Positions 1-6,600 of a stretch of DNA of 64,000 nucleotides are shown piece after piece. Source of the DNA: Capnocytophaga canimorsus. Lineage in GTDB: Bacteria > Bacteroidota > Bacteroidia > Flavobacteriales > Flavobacteriaceae. The stretch lies in NCBI RefSeq assembly GCF_002302565.1, contig NZ_CP022382.1, forward strand, positions 815,001-879,000. Direction: 5' to 3'. A program made the translations under genes and the position numbers. Under the pieces are notes generated by a model that ran no database searches, was not told the origin of the DNA, and worked only from the letters and a program-made list of their open reading frames with translations. Numbering within the stretch: the stretch's first letter is position 1; each line of letters opens with the position of its first letter.

Positions 1-24
1 GACTTCGACTTCGCTTAGCTTGAT
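1..24 (+). repeat. REP-like element copy 1 (cut by window edge)
   Basis: The segment contains ACTTCGACTTCGCTtAG, which matches the copy at 1735-1759 and, in reverse orientation, the one at 36309-36336. It lies just beyond the terminator of the 107-751 gene. It is probably a flavobacterial dispersed intergenic repeat. Its left part is outside the window. Confidence 0.5.
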
Positions 25-28
25 AAAA

Positions 29-48
29 AACACCTTTTTAGAGGTGTT
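29..48 (-). terminator. Rho-independent terminator of the 107-751 lipoprotein gene
   Basis: On the minus strand AACACCT and AGGTGTT pair around an A-rich loop and are followed by a run of T. It sits about 60 bases past the stop codon of the lipoprotein gene. Confidence 0.6.
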
Positions 49-106
49 CTATAGTTTTTTATCCGTATAAATTTTTATTGTGGAGGATTAACCTTACCAA
101 GGTAAC

Positions 107-751
107 CTATTTGAGAGCCATTGCTTGTAGGCGTTCTTCAAGTTCCTCAAAGCCTTGCAATGAAACTATTTTCCAAGTGCCGTTTTCTTTTTGAGCTTCC
201 ACCTGATAGCTAAAATCATCCCAATTGGCATTGGCATTCCAAGACCAAGAAAAGTGAGCAACATCATCAGTAATTACAATATTTTTAATAACGATGTTTT
301 TGTAGAAATCCTCCGAAGGTGTGTCTTGGCAATTACACCAAACATTAGCCCCATTACCAAAGGGAGGCTGATTGCCTGATTCCCAAATAAAAATGCGTTC
401 GGTCAAGTAATGGTCGATAAGTAGCCCTAATTTATCATACAGATTGACAAAATCAGTTGTAAAAAAGCCAGAACGAGCAATCTCATTGCTTTTCTTTTCG
501 TGGTTCGCCATATCCAAATTATGAAAAAAAGACTCATCTTGAGCAATTTGTGCAGGTATAAAATCACCTTGCGAACGGTGGGTGCTTTCCCAATGATACA
601 CCTCACGAATGAGATTTTGTAAAGCAACACTATCATTTGGTATTTCGTTTAGGCTACTCTGCGAAGTGGCATTTACCACTTGTTGATTTTTGGGTTGCTG
701 TTTACAACCTATAAGCATCATTAAAAGAAGAATAAAGCTAATATTTCTCAT
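107..751 (-). CDS. Hypothetical lipoprotein, 214 aa
   Basis: I do not recognise the family. The N terminus is a lipoprotein signal: a short basic start, a hydrophobic stretch rich in Leu/Met and a lipobox ending LIGC at residue 16, so the mature protein should be anchored to the inner or outer membrane. The rest is soluble, with a Trp-rich C-terminal half (SWSWNANANW near residue 165, then a segment ending in NGTWKIVSLQG) that resembles the 'model of a small beta-sheet domain with a final amphipathic helix' often seen in NTF2-like or DUF4348-type secreted proteins; this resemblance is only an impression. A TATATTTG box at 793-800 (minus strand) could be its promoter -7 element, but I see no matching TTTG. 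It appears monocistronic, with a terminator at 29-48. Confidence 0.8.
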   Translation of the reverse strand: MRNISFILLLMMLIGCKQQPKNQQVVNATSQSSLNEIPNDSVALQNLIREVYHWESTHRSQGDFIPAQIAQDESFFHNLDMANHEKKSNEIARSGFFTTDFVNLYDKLGLLIDHYLTERIFIWESGNQPPFGNGANVWCNCQDTPSEDFYKNIVIKNIVITDDVAHFSWSWNANANWDDFSYQVEAQKENGTWKIVSLQGFEELEERLQAMALK

Positions 752-977
752 CGTCTTTCCGTTTTTAGACCATACTTAAAATGTTCCTTGTGCAAATATA
801 ATCAAAAATGTTTTATTAAGGCGACTACTTAAGTACATATTTTGCATATTGATTTTTGTTTCTGTCTTAGCTTTTTATTTGGGATTAGAAACCAAATCCG
901 GATTGCGGAGTGAAGTATGTATAGTTAACAAAATCAAATTTTACTGAAGATATTTTTATTCTTACCAGTAATCAAAT

Positions 978-1655
978 CTATATACTCCTATTTTTCTTTA
1001 TTTTTCCCGCCATTACGAATTGATATATTATCAATTTTGGGAGGATAACAAACACAAGCAATAATTTTTTTGGTTTTCCCCCTTCTATAATGCTGATAAT
1101 GATGGTTACAAGTGGCACTAGCACTAACAATACCGTGTTGATGCGATACGCCCAAATTAAGTATCCTTTTTCTGCCCAAAGGTCCCATTCATCTTTGATT
1201 TTCAATTCAGTTACTTCACTTTTGAGAAAATCAACGAATTGCTTTGTATCGCTTTTAAACAGTGGGTAAGACTTTCCGCTTCCTATAGTAATGATTTTGT
1301 TTCGGGTTACAATCTTGCGTAGTATTTCTTTTTCATTAAAACCATAAACAATCCCTGTTATTTCCAAAATGTCAATCGTAGGAATCTCTTTGTAATTAAA
1401 CAATAATTTTTTGTTCCAATGAAATACAAGTTTGTTGTTTTCAACAGTTACTATAAGTCGGCTGATTATAGAATATATTAGCAATAAAGTCAGCCCAATG
1501 AAAACGAACGAAGGAATTATCCATTTGAGATACGGAATTTTAATATTTACAACTAAGATAATGGTTAACAGTATCCATAGAGGGAAAATAAAAATACTTA
1601 TAAGCGCTCTATTTAATCTATAAACCAATAAACTAAACGTTTTCTTTTCTTCCAC
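978..1655 (-). CDS. Hypothetical four-helix membrane protein, 225 aa
   Basis: Family not recognised. Two adjacent hydrophobic helices lie near residues 17-35 and 45-68. A soluble central part follows (about 70-165), with beta-rich stretches such as NKLVFHWNKKLLFNYKEIP that look like a membrane-anchored PH-like fold. Two more helices close the protein (about 168-193 and 197-217). The layout of helix pair, sheet domain and helix pair recalls small bPH/DUF-type proteins of Bacteroidota, an impression only. A TATCTTTG box at 1684-1691 on the minus strand lies 30 bases upstream and fits a flavobacterial -7 element. The gene stands alone between intergenic stretches of about 225-250 bases. Confidence 0.75.
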   Translation of the reverse strand: MEEKKTFSLLVYRLNRALISIFIFPLWILLTIILVVNIKIPYLKWIIPSFVFIGLTLLLIYSIISRLIVTVENNKLVFHWNKKLLFNYKEIPTIDILEITGIVYGFNEKEILRKIVTRNKIITIGSGKSYPLFKSDTKQFVDFLKSEVTELKIKDEWDLWAEKGYLIWAYRINTVLLVLVPLVTIIISIIEGGKPKKLLLVFVILPKLIIYQFVMAGKIKKNRSI

Positions 1656-1734
1656 AACTTACTTTTTGATAGGTATTACTGCTCAAAGATATAAATTTTA
1701 TGACTTTTTGTATAAATACATTGGGATAAAAAAA

Positions 1735-1759
1735 ACTTCGACTTCGCTCAGTTTGACCA
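1735..1759 (+). repeat. REP-like element copy 2
   Basis: ACTTCGACTTCGCTCAG followed by TTTGACCA. The same core appears at position 2 and inverted at 36309-36336. It is intergenic, and no gene is interrupted. Confidence 0.55.
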
Positions 1760-1863
1760 AGTGACTGTTACATTGAATAAAGTTCTTTTTATCGTTTTAA
1801 ACCAAAAGTACAAAGAAATAAAAATCAAACATATTTCAATCTATTACCAACATAAAAAAAGTA

Positions 1864-1886
1864 AAGACGCCACAACGGACGTCCTT
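1864..1886 (-). terminator. Imperfect terminator hairpin after the 1907-2647 gene
   Basis: Read on the minus strand, AAGGACGTCC and GGCGTCTT pair with one or two bulges, followed by TACTTTTTTTATG. It lies 20-40 bases past the stop codon of the 1907-2647 gene. The GACGCC core is shared with the hairpin at 3046-3064. Confidence 0.5.
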
Positions 1887-1906
1887 ACCGATAATATTTC
1901 AATTTC

Positions 1907-2647
1907 TTATGCTTTTTTGGTCACAATGCCCAAAGCCTCAAGCTCCTGACTATGAGCAAATACAACTTTGGCGTAAGCCACAAACTCACTGTACTGCGGG
2001 TAAAGTTCATCGAAGAATTTGTCGCGAATTTCGGTAGCTTTTTGAGCCTCGGCGGTTTCCTTTTTCTGACTTTCTTTCAGAGCGATGACCTCTGTGAGTT
2101 TATTTTGTACGGCTTTTAAATCTTCTTCTTTGATATTGATAGACTGCAACTTAGTTAAAAACGATGGGTTTTTAAGCAATTGCGAATAGAAGTTCCCCAC
2201 TTGCACCAACCAATCGCTATATGCCGTTTTGCGTTTCCCTGCAAAGTCGAGCGAAGCACCTGCTAAGGTATCGCCTTTAAAAAGGATTTTACAGAAAGCC
2301 AAATGCTTGGTATACAAATCATTGATTTCGGAAAATTTTTGGTCAAACTTCTCCGTTTCGGCGTATTGCTGAGCGTATTCCGTCTTTTGGATTTGATGCA
2401 ATTCTTCCAAACGCACCACTTTTGTTAAAAGTTCATCAAGTTTTTCGGTGGTATAGCCCAATAGCCCCATCTGCTCCTGAATGTTAGGCAGTTTCCCGTT
2501 AGAAAACGCCAATCGCATTCGCTGAATCCATTCCTCCATTGAAATATGCATGTTTCGCTTCTTTGGAGTTGGTGTTTGCTCGTTTTGATTCAGATTTTGG
2601 TCATTCTGATTCAAGTTTTGTTCGTTCTGATGTAAATTCTCGTTCAT
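1907..2647 (-). CDS. Hypothetical helical protein with N-terminal heptad repeats, 246 aa
   Basis: Unknown function. Residues 5-25 are three near-identical heptads (NLHQNEQ, NLNQNDQ, NLNQNEQ), encoded by a 21-bp tandem repeat that continues in phase into the upstream non-coding DNA. After a TPTPKKRN linker, the remaining 210 residues are predicted helical, with Glu/Lys/Gln-rich segments that could form coiled coil (around 75-110 and 165-215). There is no signal peptide or membrane segment, so it should be cytoplasmic. The ATG at 2647 is preferred because an in-frame TAA lies about 60 bases upstream. The protein ends in a basic tail (TKKA). Similar Gln/Asn-rich starts followed by helical bodies occur in uncharacterised Bacteroidota proteins; no role can be assigned. 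Confidence 0.75.
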   Translation of the reverse strand: MNENLHQNEQNLNQNDQNLNQNEQTPTPKKRNMHISMEEWIQRMRLAFSNGKLPNIQEQMGLLGYTTEKLDELLTKVVRLEELHQIQKTEYAQQYAETEKFDQKFSEINDLYTKHLAFCKILFKGDTLAGASLDFAGKRKTAYSDWLVQVGNFYSQLLKNPSFLTKLQSINIKEEDLKAVQNKLTEVIALKESQKKETAEAQKATEIRDKFFDELYPQYSEFVAYAKVVFAHSQELEALGIVTKKA

Positions 2648-2965
2648 AATAATTGTGTTTTTGGTGTTAAACTCTTTATTTTCTATTGATTTTACAGATT
2701 TTTACTTGCAGGAAATGGATTTTTACCGGTCAGAATCCATTTATTGTCGGTCAAGATTCATTTCCTATTGGTTAGAATCCATTTCTTATCGGTCAAGATT
2801 GATTTCTTGTCAGTCAGAATTCATTTCCTGTTGGTAAATATTGATTTCTTATGGGTCAGAACTTATATAATGTAGGTCAAACCTCGCTTCCCTGCTGTAA
2901 GAATGCTTTTCTGTACGGGAATTATCAAAATCCTATGAGTAAACACTCATCACTTGCAGGGATTT
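2587..2965. repeat. 21-bp tandem array spanning the start of the 1907-2647 gene
   Basis: Eight clear units of 21 bp lie end to end from 2714 to 2881 (plus-strand consensus close to ATTCATTTCTTATCGGTCAGA). One good unit precedes them (2693-2713), and progressively decayed units follow to about 2965. Three further 21-bp units inside the coding sequence (starting at 2587, 2608 and 2629) share GATTCA-like cores. They are exactly in phase with the upstream units: 2755 minus 2587 is 168, eight times 21. The intergenic region 2648-3151 therefore holds mostly this array plus the hairpin at 3046-3064; I see no gene in it. Confidence 0.75.
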
Positions 2966-3045
2966 CTTATGATATACGTAGCAATATCCGTGCCGTAAGT
3001 GGTAAAAATTCAGCAGGTTAGTATTAAAATGCTGTTAAAAAGAAA

Positions 3046-3064
3046 AGACGCCGTAAGGGCGTCT
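3046..3064 (-). terminator. Terminator of the restriction-modification operon
   Basis: AGACGCC and GGCGTCT form a perfect 7-bp stem with a five-base loop. On the minus strand the stem is followed by a T-rich stretch (TTTCTTTTT). It lies about 90 bases past the nuclease stop codon. Confidence 0.6.
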
Positions 3065-3151
3065 GTCTATAGGGATGGAGAATATATCGTTTTATTACAT
3101 CAGTTTTTGTATATCTATATGTATTTTATCTTTTTAAGTGGTATTTTTGTT

Positions 3152-4537
3152 TTAATTCCAAAAATCCAGTAAATTTTTAATCGCTTCTTGGAAAAGTTCA
3201 GGAGCCTTTATTCCCAAAATAAGTTGTCCGTTTTCATTCAGTAAAAATCCAATTTCAATCTCTATAATTCGAGTTTCTTGGCTTCCGTACAAAACTACGG
3301 TTCTAATAATATTACTTTTAGGATAGTATTTTTTAATATAATGTTTTTCAATATAATCATAATTGGCCAATTCGGAAATTCCATTATGTCTGAACTCATA
3401 TTTTTTCCCTTCAATATTAATTACCTCATTGCGAACAAAATCAAAAAGGATAAGGTCAGGAATGTGTATAATTTCATCTTTATTCCCTGCCTTGTATTTT
3501 TCCCGATCTTTATATTTTGCCAATGGAATAGGTTCTCCCTGTTTTGGAATAAAATACCCTTTTTCACTACCTGCGTGATTTTCAAAAATAGAACATCCTT
3601 GCGTAAAATTTTCAACCACTAAATGTATAAATATTGTTCCTAATTTTTCGCCATCTTTATCATATTTCCAATAACTTTTATTCATTTCTACTTTTGGAAT
3701 GGTTAATTTATCTAATTCTATCCCAATTCTATTGGCAATTTGAATAAATTTATTGGTTTTCCCTATATGATTTTGCTCTAATCCGTGTTGAGTGATTACA
3801 ATTCTCTTTTCCCAACCTAATTTTCTCAAAACAGTAGAAATAATACTCAACGCCCCTATATTAGGGTCGTGAGAAAGTCCATTACTTTTAAAAAGCCGTC
3901 CCGAGATTTCTATTTTGTCTTTCTGTTTATTTAACAAAATAGGTACATTCCCTTTAGGAGGCTGTCTCATATTATTTTTAAAATCAATAACTTCGTCTGT
4001 TGTTCCAAAAGGAATAAATATCTCTTTATCAAGTTTTTTACCTAAAATTTCAACTCCTAATGTTAAAAGTAATCTTGTTCCAAAAATATAAGTTTCCGTT
4101 GGCTTTTCCTTTTGCTCTATCTGTAAATTATAAAGCATTATCTTTTTGGTGTTCGGATAATAATTATCAATAAAAACAAACTTTGAACAACGCTGATAAA
4201 CCCCTGTATTCCGACTTTCTTTATCATCCGTTTTTGTTTCTTCTATTGCATAAATCGGTATATCTTTTTGTTTAGGTTCCTCTTTTTGAAAGAAAATTAA
4301 AAAATCTGTAAAACTCGAATTGCCAGAAACAGTTTTTATATAAACTTTATTAACCTTATTACAGCGAAATCCTGTTACTTCATAAGTAAAAGCAAACTTT
4401 CCACCTTGTAAAATAGGTAAAATTCTAATAGAATCAATAAACCCTGATAATTTATAATCCTGAGTGAATTTTTGTAAAATTACAGCGAGTACCTTTTTCT
4501 TAGGTCGTTCTTCTGTTAATATCCAAAGGTTGTTCAT
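3152..4537 (-). CDS. Type II (probably IIS) restriction endonuclease, 461 aa
   Basis: Likely the DNA-cleaving subunit of the restriction-modification operon with the two upstream methylases. The C-terminal part carries a good PD-(D/E)XK nuclease signature: P360-D361, then E376-G-K378 in INIEGKK. A second conserved-looking block lies near residues 97-120 (AIEETKTDDKESRNTGVYQR) and has its own ExK, so which is catalytic cannot be settled by reading. There is no ATPase or methylase domain, which rules out type I, III and most IIG enzymes. The ATG overlaps the TGA of the preceding methylase by 4 bases (ATGA), indicating translational coupling. Base composition is visibly more AT-rich than carB next door, as expected for an acquired defence module. 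Two separate adenine methylases suggest an asymmetric target, as in FokI- or MboII-type systems. The target sequence is unknown. Confidence 0.75.
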   Translation of the reverse strand: MNNLWILTEERPKKKVLAVILQKFTQDYKLSGFIDSIRILPILQGGKFAFTYEVTGFRCNKVNKVYIKTVSGNSSFTDFLIFFQKEEPKQKDIPIYAIEETKTDDKESRNTGVYQRCSKFVFIDNYYPNTKKIMLYNLQIEQKEKPTETYIFGTRLLLTLGVEILGKKLDKEIFIPFGTTDEVIDFKNNMRQPPKGNVPILLNKQKDKIEISGRLFKSNGLSHDPNIGALSIISTVLRKLGWEKRIVITQHGLEQNHIGKTNKFIQIANRIGIELDKLTIPKVEMNKSYWKYDKDGEKLGTIFIHLVVENFTQGCSIFENHAGSEKGYFIPKQGEPIPLAKYKDREKYKAGNKDEIIHIPDLILFDFVRNEVINIEGKKYEFRHNGISELANYDYIEKHYIKKYYPKSNIIRTVVLYGSQETRIIEIEIGFLLNENGQLILGIKAPELFQEAIKNLLDFWN

Positions 4538-5592
4538 TTTTCCAAAATATAAAGTTGTTCTCTAATATATTTTTTATGTTTACTTTCACCATTATTATTG
4601 CTTTTAAAACGTAGATAATCAAATTCTACTAATTCTACTTTTCCACATTTTTGTAGCACTGAGAAAATATCTTTTTCTTTCATAATTCCCTCTGAGTTGT
4701 AACTAAGAACTAAGTATTTAAACTTTCCTTTGAGAGCAATCTTATTTAATTCTTCTAATGCTGTTTTAGAATTACAAAATTTGGACTTTTGTTGTTGATA
4801 ATCTCGCATACCTGACACTCCCTTTATTTGTGGGTTATCATACTTTGCTATAGTTTCTAAAAGATGATAATTTGGAGCGTATTGCCGTTGGTTATAGGGC
4901 GGATCTAGATAAAAAATATCTGCCTGTATTTCTTCTAATAACTCCACAGAGTCTTGATTAAAAGATCTATTTTCTTCCTCATTAGTAATTAATTTTATAG
5001 GTCTTAAAACCATTTTCTTGACCGCTCTCGGATCCCATTTTTTATGGAAAGCTGCATAGACACCTGCCACATTAGCATAGAAAGAAACCGATTCAAGTAG
5101 ACAAGCAATTAAGATAAAATATTCATTTGTAGAGATTAAATTTTCTTCTTTCCATTGCTCTATTTGTAAACGAATAGCATCTATAATTTTTCCATTTTGA
5201 TCCGAAAAAAACATTCTTGGTTGTTCTAATTCTTGTGTTCCGGTTGGTGTGTAATTTTCATAAATAAACCCTTCTTTTTCTGAAATTTTATTAAGAAACG
5301 AAACAACTTTTTCTAAATTCGTTTCAAATAAATTTGTGCTATCAATCAAAATATTTTGCAATAATTTATCAAACAAATCGAAACTATTATTAGTAATATA
5401 AGCTCTTTGTAAGACATAGGAAAAATACATTAAATCAGAAGAAAAAACTTTATATCCTTTTGACTTAAAATATTGACCTACACTCGTAGTTCCTGCAAAA
5501 AAATCAAAAAAAGACTTTCCTTCTATATTTTTTATCTGTAGTGTATGATAAATTTTATCACACAAATTTTCTTTATTGCCTATATATCTCAT
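4534..5592 (-). CDS. DNA adenine methyltransferase (D12 class), first of two, 352 aa
   Basis: N6-adenine methylase expected to protect one strand of the host recognition site. The start, MRYIGNK, is typical of D12-class enzymes. Motif I (FFDFFAGTTSVG, residues 28-39) binds S-adenosylmethionine. Motif IV is DPPY at 230-233 within DPPYNQRQYAPNYHLLETIA, a block characteristic of the N-terminal half of FokI-like methylases. About 190 residues separate the two motifs and would hold the target recognition region. Its ATG overlaps the last base of the upstream methylase stop (TAATG), and its stop overlaps the nuclease start, so the three genes are one transcript. The function as methylase is secure from the motifs; which strand or base it modifies is inference. 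Confidence 0.88.
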   Translation of the reverse strand: MRYIGNKENLCDKIYHTLQIKNIEGKSFFDFFAGTTSVGQYFKSKGYKVFSSDLMYFSYVLQRAYITNNSFDLFDKLLQNILIDSTNLFETNLEKVVSFLNKISEKEGFIYENYTPTGTQELEQPRMFFSDQNGKIIDAIRLQIEQWKEENLISTNEYFILIACLLESVSFYANVAGVYAAFHKKWDPRAVKKMVLRPIKLITNEEENRSFNQDSVELLEEIQADIFYLDPPYNQRQYAPNYHLLETIAKYDNPQIKGVSGMRDYQQQKSKFCNSKTALEELNKIALKGKFKYLVLSYNSEGIMKEKDIFSVLQKCGKVELVEFDYLRFKSNNNGESKHKKYIREQLYILEK

Positions 5593-6527
5593 TATAGTTC
5601 AATATTGTTAATTGAAAATAAGTCTTGCTTTTTAGGTGGCTCATAGTTAGTTATCAACACTTCAACACTTGCTTTTTTATCCCTAACAAGAGTTTGGTAA
5701 TTAGAATTTGCATAATGAAAATCAATATAGTTAACCCTATAATTAGGATTATATCTCAACCAATTTTTTAATATTTCATTTGACTTCCCTTTGTGCTCTA
5801 AAACATTTGATAATGCAAATTTTATATTTCTTCCATTTAGGTCATCTAATAATTCAAGTAATTGATATTCTTCTTTTTGTGTCCAACCTTTAAATCCTCT
5901 TTTACCATCATTATAAGTCCCTGTGGTTATTAAATAAGGAGGATCACAATACACAAAATCATTACTTTGTAATTCTGAAAAATCAAATTCTGAAAAACAT
6001 TTATCAGAAAAAACAGGTTGAATTTCTTTTATTCTATTGATAAAGGCAACCAACTTCTGTTTCATTTTAGGATTAAAACTACTTCGTTCTCTTCCAAAAG
6101 GATTATTAAACTCATGATTATTATTAAAACGAATTTGATGATTAAATGAAAAGGCAATCAAAACGAACAAATCCAAAGGATTTTTATTTTCATTGTACTG
6201 ATTTCTTAATGTTTTGTAACCCTTTTCATTGGTTTGTGAAAGATTTAATTCTTTAATCTTATTTTCTATATAGTTTGTTATTTTTTCCAATTCATTTTTT
6301 TGAAATATTCTATACATATCCACCAAAAAGGAAAGATTGTCGTTAAAAAACACCTTATTAGCAGAGACATTTATCCCTACATTACATCCACCCGAAAATA
6401 AATCTACAAAATAGTTAATGTTTGTTGAAAAAAGAGGTAAAATTTGATCTAAAATTTTACTTTTCCCCCCTATATAATTCAATGGTGATTTTATTATGTT
6501 TTTCAATGTTAACTTTTTTGTTTGCAA
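5592..6527 (-). CDS. DNA adenine methyltransferase (Dam-like, D12 class), second of two
   Basis: First gene of the restriction-modification operon. SPLNYIGGKSKIL (residues 14-26) and FVDLFSGG (40-47) are the D12 N-terminal and SAM-binding motifs. DPPY lies at 195-198, preceded by FVYC and followed by a GTYNDGKRGF segment and a late ALSNV motif, as in Dam and DpnM. It should methylate adenine on the complementary strand of the same site. No ATG exists near the start: candidates are TTG at 6527 or TTG at 6506, and the shorter form (304 aa) still contains every motif. A TAACTTTG box at 6525-6532 overlaps the longer start, which favours 6506 if that box is the promoter. An R-M operon that begins with methylase genes and ends with the nuclease is a common safe order for establishment in a new host. 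Confidence 0.88.
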   Translation of the reverse strand: MQTKKLTLKNIIKSPLNYIGGKSKILDQILPLFSTNINYFVDLFSGGCNVGINVSANKVFFNDNLSFLVDMYRIFQKNELEKITNYIENKIKELNLSQTNEKGYKTLRNQYNENKNPLDLFVLIAFSFNHQIRFNNNHEFNNPFGRERSSFNPKMKQKLVAFINRIKEIQPVFSDKCFSEFDFSELQSNDFVYCDPPYLITTGTYNDGKRGFKGWTQKEEYQLLELLDDLNGRNIKFALSNVLEHKGKSNEILKNWLRYNPNYRVNYIDFHYANSNYQTLVRDKKASVEVLITNYEPPKKQDLFSINNIEL

Positions 6528-6547
6528 AGTTACGAAAATATTAAAAA

Positions 6548-6571
6548 AAGGGCGAATTATAATTCGCCCTT
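6548..6571 (-). terminator. carB terminator
   Basis: AAGGGCGAATTA and TAATTCGCCCTT form a perfect 24-base palindrome, followed on the minus strand by seven T. It separates carB from the R-M operon downstream. Confidence 0.8.
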
Positions 6572-6600
6572 ACTATTTTCTATTTGCTAATTCCTACCGC

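Noticed and set aside
988..1188. Alternative frame inside the 978-1655 gene
   Set aside because: Overlaps the membrane protein's C-terminal helices; no signal or family resemblance.
2655..2837. Plus-strand reading frame with seven-residue repeats
   Set aside because: It is simply the 21-bp tandem array read in one frame. There is no ATG context, and it overlaps the promoter side of the minus-strand gene.
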